In this document: positions 39,061 to 49,304 of the stretch, in pieces | Position numbering within the stretch: the first letter of the stretch is position 1 | Layout of the letters: each line of letters begins with the position of its first letter | Assembly: GCA_019654215.1 (NCBI GenBank) | Contig: BPDI01000010.1 | Location: forward strand, 19,411 to 83,410 | Length of the DNA stretch: 64,000 bases | Direction: 5' to 3' | DNA from: Gammaproteobacteria bacterium | GTDB taxonomy: Bacteria; Pseudomonadota; Gammaproteobacteria; Pseudomonadales; Pseudohongiellaceae | Made by a program: the position numbers and the translations under genes | Notes under the pieces: generated by a model | What the model saw: the letters and a program-made list of their open reading frames with translations, nothing else | What the model was told of the DNA's origin: nothing | Databases searched by the model: none

Positions 39061-40287
39061 GTGAAGTTATCTAGCTCTCCAAGAATTCTGATTGGCCTGG
39101 CCCTGGGCCTGTTTTTTGGAATTGTTTTTTCGTTGATAGAAAACAATTCAATTTCATCTCTTCCAGATTTTGTTGCGCCAATCGGGACGCTTTGGGTAAA
39201 TGCAATTCGTATGGTAGTCATCCCGCTATTGATGGCATTGCTAGTCACTTCTATAGCGGGTCAGACGAGCGGAGCTAAAGTTGCACAACTAGGAGGTAAA
39301 ACAATCGGACTCTTTATCCTAATCATTCTTTTCTCCTCTCTTTTTGCGTTCGTTGCGGTTCCTCCACTGTTGGCTCTATTAACCATTGATCCTCAGGCTA
39401 GTGCCAGTCTATTAGAATCAACCGGATACGGCGCTAATGCTACTAATGAGTTGCCGCCCTTCAGTGAATGGTTTGTCTCATTAATCCCTGACAATCCGTT
39501 TGCCGCCGCAGCCGACGGCGCCATTCTGCCGCTATTAATTTTTACTGGACTATTTGCGATTGCACTTCTCCGAATTGAAGAAAAACAGCGCAAGGTTATT
39601 GTCGAGGTTTTTGATGCAATTAAATCGGCAATGTTCGTAATCATTACATGGATCATGCTATTGGCACCGATTGGAATCTTTGCCTTAGTATTTCCACTTA
39701 CCGCCACCCTCGGTGTCTCCGCCATCACAGTTTTGGGCTCATTCATTGTTATTGTTTGTGGCCTGCTCGCCGTAATGGCATTGATACTTTATCCATTGGT
39801 TGCAAGCGTCGCTGGAATACCAATGGCTAGATTTGCTCGCACTGCTGCACCTGCGCAGGTGATTGGATTCAGCACTCGCTCATCCTTAGCCTCAATGCCT
39901 GCGACCTATGCGGCAGCTGCTGCTTTAGGAATCCCAGAAAGGGTTACCGGCATCGTTCTACCCATCGCGGTAACACTGTTTAAGTATGCGTCGCCATTTG
40001 CAAGGACAGCAGGCACCTATTTTGTTGCTGCACTATACGGTATCGATCTTTCGGTGTTTGAGTTATTCGTTATAGCTTTATCTATAGGCTTATTGAGTTT
40101 TTATTCTCCCGGTATCCCAAGTGGCGGATTACTAATCATGGCACCGGTTTACTTATCCCTGGGCTTACCGGTAGAAGGCATCGGTATCCTCATCGCCATT
40201 GATCTTATCGTTGACATGTTTATTACCACGGCGAATGTAACTGCCAACATTGCCTGTTCCGCTTTAATCGCCAAATTTCGGCAGTAA
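39061..40287 (+). CDS. Dicarboxylate/amino acid:cation symporter (DAACS, GltP-like)
   Basis: A 408-aa inner-membrane transporter with an intact frame. Start GTG at 39061. About eight membrane segments; family hallmarks are GTLWVNAIRMVVIPLLMALL, IPDNPFAAAADGAILPLLIF, FSTRSSLASMPATYAAAAAL (the serine-rich reentrant loop), SPGIPSGGLLIMAPVYLS and DMFITTANVTANIACSALIA. It probably takes up glutamate, aspartate or a C4-dicarboxylate with sodium or protons. It stands alone between the propeller gene and xseA. Confidence 0.9.
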   Translation: MKLSSSPRILIGLALGLFFGIVFSLIENNSISSLPDFVAPIGTLWVNAIRMVVIPLLMALLVTSIAGQTSGAKVAQLGGKTIGLFILIILFSSLFAFVAVPPLLALLTIDPQASASLLESTGYGANATNELPPFSEWFVSLIPDNPFAAAADGAILPLLIFTGLFAIALLRIEEKQRKVIVEVFDAIKSAMFVIITWIMLLAPIGIFALVFPLTATLGVSAITVLGSFIVIVCGLLAVMALILYPLVASVAGIPMARFARTAAPAQVIGFSTRSSLASMPATYAAAAALGIPERVTGIVLPIAVTLFKYASPFARTAGTYFVAALYGIDLSVFELFVIALSIGLLSFYSPGIPSGGLLIMAPVYLSLGLPVEGIGILIAIDLIVDMFITTANVTANIACSALIAKFRQ

Positions 40288-40562
40288 AAAAAAATCCAAC
40301 AAGGTTCCAACCCGGATCAATTCACTGTCTCATTTACTAGAGGATTGATTACTAAAGCCTGCAGCTTGGTATTAGTAAAAGGAACATTTCCATTAAGGCT
40401 AGCCGGAAAACATATCGATGTGACTACATTCAATGTTAATGACTCAACTTAGAAACAGCGAAAGCTTTACCAAACTGAAAGAAGTCGTCTTAGGCCTCTA
40501 ATTCCTACAGCAAGTAAACTCAGTAATTATCGGAATCCATTGCCATAGGGTAGACTTAGCTC

Positions 40563-41951
40563 ATGACTTTATTTGACATCGATTTATCCAATCCACGTGT
40601 AGATCAAAAGGAAGCGGTCCTTTCTGTCAGTAGCCTCAACAAAATGGCTAGAGGATTGCTGGAAAGTAATTTCCCGGCAGTTGCGGTCAACGGTGAAATT
40701 TCGAATCTGGCCACACCAGCATCGGGCCATTGGTATCTAACTCTTAAAGATAAAAACTCACAGCTTCGTTGTGCCATGTTTGCAGGGCGAAATCGCTTTG
40801 TGCGCTTCAAACCGCAAAACGGTAATCAAATTATCGTATGGGGCAAGTTGAGTATTTATGAAGGTCGTGGCGACTATCAGCTCATCGTTGATTCCATGGA
40901 AGAAGCGGGTGATGGCGCGCTGCGTCGTGCCTTTGAAGAACTAAAAGAGAAACTGCAGGTCGAAGGATTATTCAGCGAAGAACATAAAAAGGAAGTCTAT
41001 TCTTATTACGACCACATCGGCGTAGTCACATCTTCAAGCGGTGCCGCCATACAAGACATTCTTTCTGTATTTGAGCGACGCTTCCCAGCAACGAAGATCA
41101 CTTTGTTTCCCGTAGCAGTACAAGGTGGAGACGCACCAAGTGGAATCATTCGTGCTATCGAGCTGGCCAATCAACATCAACAGAAGCTTGGCATAGAAGC
41201 ATTGATTGTGGGTCGCGGCGGCGGATCATTGGAAGATTTGCAGGCATTCAATGAAGAATCAGTTGCACGTGCGATCTTTTCCAGCAAACTACCCATTACC
41301 AGCGCAATAGGTCATGAAATCGATTTCACTATTGCTGATTTTGTTGCCGACTTGCGCGCCCCAACTCCTTCAGCTGCAGCAGAGCAAATGAGCCCCGACC
41401 AAGCTGAGTACTTCGATACCTTTTCAGCCTATCGAGCGGACCTAACAAGCAGGTTAAAAACGATTCTGCTTCAAGCCAAAAAGAATTTACATTGGCTAGC
41501 AAAACAATTAAAAAGACCGGATCGCCGATTACAGGAACATGCGCAAAACCTGGACCGCCTTGAAAATCAGATGCAACTGGCTATTCGTAATCAGATCACC
41601 ATACAAAATGGAGAGTTAAAGCATCTGCAACAGAGTATGCTCAGCAACTCTCCCATCAATAGAGTCAAGATACTATCGATACAGTTACAAAAAATTACGG
41701 AAGATTTTAAACAATTTATTACCAAAGCAGTAAGCCAGACCCAGAGTCAGTTAGCTGAACTTACCCGTAGTCTCTCCGCGGTAAGCCCCCTTAACACTCT
41801 CGCTCGTGGTTATAGCATTACCTATGACGATAACAACCAAGTAATTCGTTCGGCGGAAAATGTTAAGGCAGGCAGCACGGTTGTTTCCATTCTGGAAAAA
41901 GGCAATATTGAATCAACGGTCAAGTCTATTAACACAGATGATACTAAATAA
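40563..41951 (+). CDS. xseA: Exodeoxyribonuclease VII large subunit
   Basis: A 462-aa nuclease subunit with an intact frame, degrading single-stranded DNA together with XseB. The N-terminal OB fold reads SSLNKMARGLLESNFPAVAV, NGEISNLATPASGHWYLTLK and AMFAGRNRF. The catalytic domain reads GVVTSSSGAAIQDILSVFER, FPVAVQGGDAPSGIIRAI and IVGRGGGSLEDLQAFNEE, then TSAIGHEIDFTIADFVADLR, APTPSAAAE. A coiled-coil follows, and the C-terminus holds LNTLARGYSITYD. In many gammaproteobacteria this gene is divergent from guaB, which is 24 kb away here. Confidence 0.95.
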   Translation: MTLFDIDLSNPRVDQKEAVLSVSSLNKMARGLLESNFPAVAVNGEISNLATPASGHWYLTLKDKNSQLRCAMFAGRNRFVRFKPQNGNQIIVWGKLSIYEGRGDYQLIVDSMEEAGDGALRRAFEELKEKLQVEGLFSEEHKKEVYSYYDHIGVVTSSSGAAIQDILSVFERRFPATKITLFPVAVQGGDAPSGIIRAIELANQHQQKLGIEALIVGRGGGSLEDLQAFNEESVARAIFSSKLPITSAIGHEIDFTIADFVADLRAPTPSAAAEQMSPDQAEYFDTFSAYRADLTSRLKTILLQAKKNLHWLAKQLKRPDRRLQEHAQNLDRLENQMQLAIRNQITIQNGELKHLQQSMLSNSPINRVKILSIQLQKITEDFKQFITKAVSQTQSQLAELTRSLSAVSPLNTLARGYSITYDDNNQVIRSAENVKAGSTVVSILEKGNIESTVKSINTDDTK

Positions 41952-42302
41952 TTCGCCCAAAATTTGGCTATTCATATTTTATAACCACAAATTTCTTGCT
42001 ATAGAAAAGTTAAATATCGCTAGTTAAAAACTTATTCATGTTGCTGCTCAGCCATGCCCTTGTAAATTTTATTCCACAGCCCGATGCAATGGATTTTGGC
42101 AAGAACCGTAACGATAAAATTCATGATAAGGAACACAGCCTCAGCACTCTAATCTAAAATTACAATATCCCGACGTCCCTGCAGCCGGAAGTAAAATCAT
42201 CCGGAAGAGCTAGCTTGCCTCCTTTTACCTTTGTATAGTATTGACCCTGCACTAATATGGTTGTGCAGTTATTTTATAGCTTAGTAATTAAAAGAGTTGG
42301 TA
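41952..42302. other. 351-bp gap without supported gene
   Basis: No frame, RNA or terminator here is convincing. A 30-codon minus-strand frame (MNFIVTVLAKIHCIGLWNK, roughly 42045-42137) is hydrophobic at the start but has no supporting ribosome site or neighbour. GTATAGTATTGAC-like AT-rich sequence near 42232 may belong to the promoter of the next gene. Confidence 0.4.
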
Positions 42303-43007
42303 ATGAGTAAAAGAGAACAACAGAAGAAGATAAAGGAACAGAAACAGGCTGCCGCGGAGCAGCGAGATCGAGCTAAAAAGATCGGACTGAAAGTATTTAC
42401 CTTTGCTATTGCACCCGCGTTGCTTGTGCTCGTGTTGTATACACTATTTACCCAGGGTCCCACCTATTCTCCTGTCGAGATTTCTGACAGCGATCATATT
42501 CGTGGTACGGCCGAAAATTCGGTGACAATCGTAGTATATGCAGATTTTCAATGTCCGGCTTGCGCAACCGAACATCAAGCTATGACTCAACTCTGGCCAA
42601 GGATCCGCGATCGTGCTCAGTTGATCTTCCGCCACTACCCGATTACTACCCAACACCCAAATTCCTGGACGGCTTCGCTCTATGCCGAAGCTGCCTCCAG
42701 ACAGAATAGTTTCTGGGAAATGCATGATTACCTGTTTGCAACCCAACCCATCTGGGCTGGCATGGATAATGTTGAAGGAGAATTCGATAGCTACGCGCTA
42801 GAACTCAACCTCGATATCGATCAGTTGCATGCAGACATCGAATCAGAAGAAGTAATTAGCAAGATTAGGAATGATCAGCGTGGCGGCAACTCCGCCGGAG
42901 TAAGATCGACTCCAGCCGTGTTTATAAACGGCCGCTTACTCGCCAATCCAAGTCGGGCGCGAATTCTGGAAGTAGTAAACGAGCAATACGAAACCATCGG
43001 CGATTAA
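42303..43007 (+). CDS. Membrane-anchored DsbA/thioredoxin-fold protein
   Basis: A 234-aa protein with an intact frame. ATG at 42303 is preferred over a TTG two codons upstream. Charged N-terminus (KREQQKKIKEQKQAAAEQR), one membrane anchor (VFTFAIAPALLVLVLYTLF), then a periplasmic Thioredoxin_4-type domain: SVTIVVYADFQCPACATEHQ with redox CPAC, LIFRHYPITTQHPNS, and the cis-Pro region SAGVRSTPAVFINGRLL. Probably a disulfide oxidoreductase or chaperone for envelope proteins; its partner is unknown. Confidence 0.88.
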   Translation: MSKREQQKKIKEQKQAAAEQRDRAKKIGLKVFTFAIAPALLVLVLYTLFTQGPTYSPVEISDSDHIRGTAENSVTIVVYADFQCPACATEHQAMTQLWPRIRDRAQLIFRHYPITTQHPNSWTASLYAEAASRQNSFWEMHDYLFATQPIWAGMDNVEGEFDSYALELNLDIDQLHADIESEEVISKIRNDQRGGNSAGVRSTPAVFINGRLLANPSRARILEVVNEQYETIGD

Positions 43008-43009
43008 AC

Positions 43010-43731
43010 TCAGTCGTCGCCAAATACCAACCCACAAAAAGTTTGTAATACCTCAACACTGTGAGGTGTATCTTTGACTGCATTCAATAGTAGTTGCGGA
43101 TCTAATCCTTCTGCTGAAATGGCTTCACTGCGTGCAATGATATATTCTCTCACCACTTCAGCACTAAACTCCGGATGAAATTGTATCCCCCATGTAGTGT
43201 CGCCAATGCGAAAAGCCTGATTAGGTTCAAATTCATTGGCAGCGAGTCTCAGAGCATTTAATGGTAATCGGATTACAGATTGCTGATGAGATATTTGGGC
43301 GTTGAAATGCTCGGGTATTTCAGAGAACAACGGGTCTTCTCGAGCGGCTTCAGTTAGCGTAATGGGCACCGTGCCAATTTCTCTTCCGGAAGGATGAAAA
43401 GCCACTTCACCATCGAAGGCCCAGGCAACTAGCTGATGACCATAACAAACACCGAGGATAGGAATCTGACGCGCATGGGCTTCTCGCAAATAATCAGCGC
43501 CAACAAAATTCCATTGCTCTTCGTCGGTGATATAAGAAGGCGACCCCGTAATGATGATCCCTGAAATGGAATCGATAGCGTCGAGCTTTTCATTTTCATG
43601 CAAAGAATTAACCGCGAAGTATTCTTTCCATAACCCGATTCACGCACAAACCAACCCTCAAAATCTTCTCCGCGAGCTAAGAGACTTTCGATTGTATTGC
43701 CAGTTTTAATAATGAGTATTGGTTTAATCAT
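43010..43731 (-). CDS. Class I glutamine amidotransferase-like protein (frame broken)
   Basis: About 240 aa. N-terminal MIKPILIIKTGNTIESLLAR, break near 43625, then GIIITGSPSYITDEEQWNF, nucleophile ILGVCYGHQLVAWAF, and the catalytic His/Glu pair WGIQFHPEFSAEVV. These are the class I glutaminase triad. Stand-alone members of this family include gamma-glutamyl peptide hydrolases (YfeJ/GAT1 types); no synthetase neighbour is present. It is convergent with the thioredoxin-fold gene, with only 2 bp between stops. Confidence 0.85.
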
Positions 43732-44044
43732 TATGCTGCATCTTGCGTTTCTTCCTTTCAGGAAAAAGATGATACCAGCCTAACTTAAAGAGGGCTGCCA
43801 TGATTCATGAATTGAATAATTTCGTTAGAAAAATACGCGAGGATACTGGAGGTTTAGCTCGGCTCTTATTTCGAGTGCTTATGGCGGGTTTAATCGCTCA
43901 TTAAACCTGGCTTGTCGGTCTTAATAACCGCGAGTTGGCGACGATGAATTTTTCGACGTTTTTTATTGTTTTTTTTGCTGGGCCCGGCACAATCAGTTAA
44001 TCGCTTATAAGAAATGCGGCAGCAGAGAAAGCAAGAAAAAAATG
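43732..44044. other. Gap with unsupported small frames
   Basis: The stretch between the amidotransferase start and the M18 peptidase terminator. A plus-strand 34-codon frame (MIHELNNFVRKIREDTGGLA..., 43800-43904) and a minus-strand frame ending RRQLAVIKTDKPGLMSD are visible, but neither has enough support to call a gene. Confidence 0.35.
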
Positions 44045-44075
44045 GAAGAAGCCAGTTTATAGTGCCGGCTTCTTC
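44045..44075 (-). terminator. Rho-independent terminator of the M18 peptidase gene
   Basis: GAAGAAGCC (44045-44053) pairs with GGCTTCTTC (44067-44075). On the minus strand the stem is followed by CATTTTTTT. It lies 18 bp beyond the peptidase stop. Confidence 0.8.
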
Positions 44076-44092
44076 TCGATTTCCGATTAAAA

Positions 44093-45538
44093 CTATTCCT
44101 CAAAGGCATAAAAGGCCAAGGCAGCTCTATATAGGTTATAGACATCAACCTTCGAGCTAACTGCAAACGGTGTGTGTATCGATAACAGTGGCACACCAAA
44201 ATCGATTACTTCGATGTCCTGTCGAGAAAATTCTCCGCCTATAGTACCTCCGCCAGCGCTACCAACCCTATAAGTAGCTGTTTGCCAAGGAATATCGTTA
44301 TCATCAAGTAGCGCTCGAGTCCAGGCAACAAATTCCGAATTGGCATTATTGCCCTGACCATACAACTTTAGATTCACACCATAGCCAAGCTTAGGAGCAT
44401 TGCCAGTTTCCCAGGCACTTGGATTCATCGGATTTATTCCAGGATTGACGTCAAAAGAGATGAATTTAGTATTACGTAGCGCCCTGCGAAACAATGGTTC
44501 GCGATAATCATCACCCAGTTCTGCATATAACAGTCGTGATAACAAATCAGCGAAATGATCCGACCTCGCACCAGTGTTGTTGCGGTTTCCGACTTCTTCG
44601 TTATCAACCAGGAATGCCATAGTGGTTTTTTGCGGATTCTCGATTTCTGTAATTGCTCGCATCGAAGCATAGGAAGCGAGTCGATCATCCTGTCCATATG
44701 CTGCAATCAACCCCCGATCAAATCCCAAGTCGCGAGGTAGGCCTGCTGGAACCAATGCTAATTCAGCAGAAACTAAATCAGCACGGGTAACCCCGTACTC
44801 GGAGCTGAGAAAATTTAAAACATGGTCAACCACGTCTCCATCGTCGATATGGTCTGGTATATGCCCAACTACAGGGTCTAAATCTTCTGGTTCAATAAAA
44901 TTTCCTAGTGTCTGAGAATTTCTGTTGCGATCAACGTGCGGAGATAACTCAGGAATCATGAAGATAGGATCATTTACATCCAAGCCGATCGAGACATTCA
45001 CAACACTACCATCTTTTTTGTCTATTCTTCCCAGTAGGGCTAAGGGTAAATTAGTCCACTGGTGATATTTCAGACCACCGTGATAGTTAGTTTGAAATAA
45101 TGCAAATTCACTATCTTCATAGAGTGGGCGGCCTTTTAAGTCCAATCTTGGAGAATCAATATGAGACCCGATCACATGAAAACCGTTTTGCAGCGAGTCT
45201 TCGCCAATCACCATTAAGCTAATGGTCCGATCTCTATTGACCTCATAAATTTTTGCACCAGGCTCTAAAACAGTAGATGGGGTTAGTTCTTCAAATCCAT
45301 TTACCTCAGCAAAAGTAATGGCTTCGCTAACGAAACTTAACTCGGTCCGAGCAAGATGAATAAATGCTTTGTAATCTTCTGCAAATTGAAATACCGCAGT
45401 TTGCTCAGCTTCTGATAGCCCAATCCAGGAAGATTCACACTCTAATGAGTCGACGCAGTCACTACCGACCTGTGCCAATGTATTTAATTGCAGACATGCC
45501 GCTAAAAAAAGAATCAATTTCGTAAATCTGAGTTTCAT
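44093..45538 (-). CDS. Exported M18-family aminopeptidase
   Basis: A 481-aa protein with an intact frame. M18 aspartyl aminopeptidase motifs: metal His in FHVIGSHIDSPRLDLKG, NYHGGLKYHQWTNLPLALLG, catalytic AAYGQDDRLASYASMRAI, FLVDNEEVGNRNNTGARSDH, and the C-terminal metal His FGVPLLSIHTPFAVSSKVD. Unlike the usual cytosolic M18 enzymes it begins with a signal peptide (MKLRFTKLILFLAACLQLNT, then LAQ). It is likely periplasmic, trimming acidic residues from peptides. A terminator follows. Confidence 0.88.
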   Translation of the reverse strand: MKLRFTKLILFLAACLQLNTLAQVGSDCVDSLECESSWIGLSEAEQTAVFQFAEDYKAFIHLARTELSFVSEAITFAEVNGFEELTPSTVLEPGAKIYEVNRDRTISLMVIGEDSLQNGFHVIGSHIDSPRLDLKGRPLYEDSEFALFQTNYHGGLKYHQWTNLPLALLGRIDKKDGSVVNVSIGLDVNDPIFMIPELSPHVDRNRNSQTLGNFIEPEDLDPVVGHIPDHIDDGDVVDHVLNFLSSEYGVTRADLVSAELALVPAGLPRDLGFDRGLIAAYGQDDRLASYASMRAITEIENPQKTTMAFLVDNEEVGNRNNTGARSDHFADLLSRLLYAELGDDYREPLFRRALRNTKFISFDVNPGINPMNPSAWETGNAPKLGYGVNLKLYGQGNNANSEFVAWTRALLDDNDIPWQTATYRVGSAGGGTIGGEFSRQDIEVIDFGVPLLSIHTPFAVSSKVDVYNLYRAALAFYAFEE

Positions 45539-45684
45539 AATAATCCTCTGCTTTAGAATCTACCTCATAATACCTCGCGAACCGCGTTGCTGATTGAATT
45601 CTTCGCCACCAAGACGTGTCGTGTCTTTCTCGGAATAAAATAGACCAAGGTCGCAGCCGTGATACATTATGAGATACGTTCTTA

Positions 45685-46665
45685 TTAATCAGGGTACTTT
45701 TCAATACATCTATTTAACGTTTCTTTGTCTATATTGCCACCCGATAAGACAATACAGACAGTTTTTCCAGTTATATCCAATTTACCGCTCAAGAGAGCAG
45801 CAAGTGCAACAGAGCCACCAGGCTCGACTACGAGCTTTAGATAACGAAAGGCATAGGCAATTGCCATCATCACTTCTTCTTCATCTACTACTAAGAATTC
45901 ATCTACAGTTTTGCTGTTGATTGACCAGGTTAGCTCTCCGGGTGTGGTTGCCATGAGTGCATCACACATCGTTGGCATATCCCCAGCAATTTTCACTCGT
46001 TTACCGGCCTGCTTAGAGAGGAAATGATCGTCGAAGTTTTCTTGCTCGACACCATATACTGCCGTAGTTGGCGCAAGAGCATTCACAGCTGTTGAAGTTC
46101 CCGCCAACAGGCCACCACCACCACATGGGGTTAGCACTGCATCTGGCGTTAGACCTTGTTGCTTCAGCTGATTAACTAATTCCAAGCCTACCGTTCCTTG
46201 ACCAGACATAATGTCCCAGTCATCGAAAGCTGGAACTAGGGTTGCACCGGTATGCACAGCAATTTGTGCTGCTATGTCTTCCCGCGATTCTGTAGCCCGG
46301 TCATATTGCCGGACAGTTGCACCTAAGCATTCGGTACCATCAAGTTTTAATTGCGGCGCATCGCTTGGCATGACGATGGTTGCCTGCATTTCCAATAATT
46401 TGGCTGCTAATGCTATGCCCTGAGCATGATTGCCTGAAGAAAATGCGACACAGCCCAGTTTTCTTTGCTCATCGCTCAATTGACTCAAGCGATTGTATGC
46501 GCCTCTAAATTTAAACGCTCCAATATGTTGTAAGCATTCTGGCTTTATAAAAACTTTGGCGTTAAGTTTATCGTTGAGATAGCGATTGATCAGGAGTGGA
46601 GTCTCAATGACTACGCCTTGAAGTCTTCGCGCTGCCGCTTCAATCGTTTCGATAGTTACTGTCAT
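45685..46665 (-). CDS. PLP-dependent threonine/serine dehydratase
   Basis: A 326-aa cytoplasmic enzyme with an intact frame. PLP lysine in IGAFKFRGAYNRLSQL, SSGNHAQGIALAAKL, the tetraglycine phosphate loop TPCGGGGLLAGTSTAV, and VEPGGSVALAALLSG at the end. It lacks the C-terminal ACT-like regulatory domain of biosynthetic IlvA, so it belongs to the short catabolic/serine racemase-like class. It deaminates threonine or serine to a keto acid. It lies 2 bp after the der stop on the same strand. Confidence 0.9.
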   Translation of the reverse strand: MTVTIETIEAAARRLQGVVIETPLLINRYLNDKLNAKVFIKPECLQHIGAFKFRGAYNRLSQLSDEQRKLGCVAFSSGNHAQGIALAAKLLEMQATIVMPSDAPQLKLDGTECLGATVRQYDRATESREDIAAQIAVHTGATLVPAFDDWDIMSGQGTVGLELVNQLKQQGLTPDAVLTPCGGGGLLAGTSTAVNALAPTTAVYGVEQENFDDHFLSKQAGKRVKIAGDMPTMCDALMATTPGELTWSINSKTVDEFLVVDEEEVMMAIAYAFRYLKLVVEPGGSVALAALLSGKLDITGKTVCIVLSGGNIDKETLNRCIEKYPD

Positions 46666-46667
46666 GG

Positions 46668-48059
46668 TTAGCGTTTAAGGTATTGGCGATTCTTTTTAAT
46701 TTTGCGCTTTCTGGCCACCTGTCTTTGGGATAGGTTTTTTTCGTCTTTAGTAAATGGATTTTCGTCACTACGTAATTCTATTCGAACCGGTGTACCTTCC
46801 AATTTAAGCAAGCTCCTGAAAGTTTTTTCGAGATAACGGCTATAGTGAGCAGGTAGTTTCTTGGTTTGTTTACCGTGTATGACAATGGTTGGTGGATTCT
46901 GACCGCCCGGATGTGCATAGCGCAATTTTATTCTGCGACCGTTAACCATCGGAGGCACATGATCGGTAACTGCCTGTTGCAAAACTTGAGTAAGTTGATT
47001 CGTAGAAAGTTTCTTTTTTGCGGAGTTGTAAGCTTTGTGAATTGACTTGTAAAGATCTCCGACACCCGTTCCGTGCAATGCTGAGATAAAGTGAATCGTA
47101 GCAAAATCCACAAAGGTAAAACGGCGCCGAATATCCGACTTGATCGTATCTTTCTGACTGTCTTCCATACCGTCCCATTTGTTGATGGCAATAACTAAAG
47201 CTCGACCACTGTCAATGACATAGCCGAGTAAATGTAAATCCTGCTCGACAATACTTTCATGAGCGTCAACTAACAAAACGACCACGTTGGCGCCCTGGAT
47301 AGCTTGTAGAGATTTAACCACAGAAAATTTCTCTACAGTCTCTTTAGTCTTGCCTCGTTTCCTAATGCCGGCAGTATCGATCAGCGTGTACTTCTTGCCG
47401 TGCCGCTCGAAAGGGATATAAACACTATCTCTGGTAGTTCCAGGCTGGTCATAAACTACCACCCTCTCCTCACCCAACATTCTGTTCACAAGAGTCGATT
47501 TACCAACATTCGGTCTCCCGGCAATAGCAATTTTGATCCCAGTAGCCACCTCTGCTTCGTTTTCATCATCTTCTGCACCACTTAAAACTTCTTTAAGTAG
47601 ACTGTTTACTCCCCTGCCCTGAGTTGCGGTGATTGAAAAAATCTGAGTTAAACCAAGACTATAAAAATCGGCGGTAGCTTGATCTGCATCGAGACCATCA
47701 ACTTTGTTTACAACCAGATAACTATTCTTATTACTCTTGCGCAGATAGTCGACAATCTTTTCATCATCAGGAGTGAGGCCATCTCTCGCATCAACTAAAA
47801 ACAAACAGATAGAAGCTTCATCTATTGCAAGGAGTGATTGGGACGCCATTTCGAAATCAATCCCTCCCTCATAACCGGTAATTCCACCGGTATCGATAAC
47901 GATAAAGGACTTCCCATTGTGTAATCCTTTCCCATACTGGCGATCGCGAGTTAAACCCGGCAAATTCGCAACGATTGCATCGCGACTGCGAGTTAAACGA
48001 TTAAATAAGGTTGATTTTCCTACGTTGGGACGACCAACTAGGGCAATAACTGGCCTCAT
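46668..48059 (-). CDS. der: Ribosome biogenesis GTPase Der (EngA)
   Basis: A 463-aa protein with two tandem GTPase domains: [20 protein letters not shown] with DTGGI and NKVDG in the first, and [20 protein letters not shown] with [10 protein letters not shown] and NKWDG in the second. A C-terminal KH-like domain follows, ending [20 protein letters not shown]. It acts in 50S subunit assembly. The frame is intact. It heads the conserved order with bamB, yfgM and hisS. Confidence 0.97.
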   Translation of the reverse strand: MRPVIALVGRPNVGKSTLFNRLTRSRDAIVANLPGLTRDRQYGKGLHNGKSFIVIDTGGITGYEGGIDFEMASQSLLAIDEASICLFLVDARDGLTPDDEKIVDYLRKSNKNSYLVVNKVDGLDADQATADFYSLGLTQIFSITATQGRGVNSLLKEVLSGAEDDENEAEVATGIKIAIAGRPNVGKSTLVNRMLGEERVVVYDQPGTTRDSVYIPFERHGKKYTLIDTAGIRKRGKTKETVEKFSVVKSLQAIQGANVVVLLVDAHESIVEQDLHLLGYVIDSGRALVIAINKWDGMEDSQKDTIKSDIRRRFTFVDFATIHFISALHGTGVGDLYKSIHKAYNSAKKKLSTNQLTQVLQQAVTDHVPPMVNGRRIKLRYAHPGGQNPPTIVIHGKQTKKLPAHYSRYLEKTFRSLLKLEGTPVRIELRSDENPFTKDEKNLSQRQVARKRKIKKNRQYLKR

Positions 48060-48089
48060 GACGAATCTGCCTAATAAGGGTGGAATGCT

Positions 48090-49289
48090 TTATCGTAATG
48101 ATAAAGCTGTAAGTGTGCCGCTATTTCCGTAAACGATGAGTCTACCATTGTCGGCTATAAGATTTGCTCGTACTCCATCGCTATCTATCTGAGTTCGACC
48201 TACAATACGTCCATCAATCTGAGAGATAAGATGCAAATAACCCTCGAAGTCAGCAACAGCAACATAGTTAGTTATGGTTCTTGGGGCGGTAATGGATCTG
48301 TACTCTAGATTTGCGTTTTCCCAAACTACATCGGCAGAATTATCTCTTATCGCAACCAAATGACTTTTATCATCACTGTAGTAGATGTTGCCGAATCCCT
48401 GATCTAAGCCGTGATAGCTTGATGCCTCCATACCCCAAACGATACGACCGGTTAGAATATCGAAAGCCATGATATTGCCTTGGTAGCTCGAAGCCAGAAT
48501 TCGTGTCCCATCAAGGAGTAAGTCGCCGTCAACATCGATTACTCTTTCAATATCGTATTCACCGTCTGGAACTGCCACTCGCTCTTCCCAACTCCATACA
48601 CCGTCTTCCGCCGCAACCGAAACAACTATGCCGTTACTAAATCCAGCTATAACCGATCCATCAGTAGTTATTATTGGTGATGAGGTTCCCCGCAGCGTTA
48701 ACGCAGGCAAAGTCGTTTCGTAAGTCCAACGTTGCGAGCCATCTTCACGATCGAGCGCAACTAATTTTCCATCTATAGTCTGTGCAACTACAACATTTCC
48801 ATTGGTCTTTGGCTGCGAAAGAACTTCACTGGATACGCGTGAACGCCAAATTAGAGCACCGTCAGTCTGCGAGAGAGCAATGATTTCCGCATCCTGAGTG
48901 CCAACCATTACGATACCATCACCGGCACCAACGCCTCCGGTGATACTAACTTCTAATTCTTCGCGCCATACCACATCACCATCAAGTGAGTTAACTGCAA
49001 CCACATCGCCATCTTCACTCGCTGCAAAAATATAACCACCATCAGAAACCGGTGTAATTTCTGTATAGTTATCTCCCTGACCATTGCCAACATTTACCCT
49101 CCACTCCCGCTGAAGATCTACTTCCTCTTCGATATCTGTGAGTTCTACCGGCTGATTCGGATCTTCGTCCGAACTAAATGGATTCCAACTGAAATTTGAA
49201 CAACTAAAAGACATTAAACACAACGCAGCGATAAGACCTTTTTGCAATAATTTAAAAAAGAATGGAGATTTAGAATGAACTTGAATCAT
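48090..49289 (-). CDS. bamB: Outer membrane assembly lipoprotein BamB
   Basis: A 399-aa lipoprotein of the BAM complex. The signal with lipobox is LCLMSFSCSN, then an eight-bladed propeller of PQQ-like repeats: FAASEDGDVVAVNSLDGDVV, VGTQDAEIIALSQTDGALIW, RTIDGKLVALDREDGSQRW-type, and FDILTGRIVWGMEASS. The C-terminus reads LIADNGRLIVYGNSGTLTAL. The frame is intact. It lies 30 bp upstream of der on the same strand. Confidence 0.95.
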   Translation of the reverse strand: MIQVHSKSPFFFKLLQKGLIAALCLMSFSCSNFSWNPFSSDEDPNQPVELTDIEEEVDLQREWRVNVGNGQGDNYTEITPVSDGGYIFAASEDGDVVAVNSLDGDVVWREELEVSITGGVGAGDGIVMVGTQDAEIIALSQTDGALIWRSRVSSEVLSQPKTNGNVVVAQTIDGKLVALDREDGSQRWTYETTLPALTLRGTSSPIITTDGSVIAGFSNGIVVSVAAEDGVWSWEERVAVPDGEYDIERVIDVDGDLLLDGTRILASSYQGNIMAFDILTGRIVWGMEASSYHGLDQGFGNIYYSDDKSHLVAIRDNSADVVWENANLEYRSITAPRTITNYVAVADFEGYLHLISQIDGRIVGRTQIDSDGVRANLIADNGRLIVYGNSGTLTALSLR

Positions 49290-49304
49290 GAGCTAAGGTC
49301 CTTG

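Noticed and set aside
42045..42137. Minus-strand hydrophobic mini-protein upstream of the thioredoxin-fold gene
   Set aside because: Thirty codons, no promoter or ribosome site, no context.
43800..43904. Small protein of 34 aa
   Set aside because: No ribosome site, no homologue I recognise, and an equally plausible basic frame on the other strand. Not enough support.
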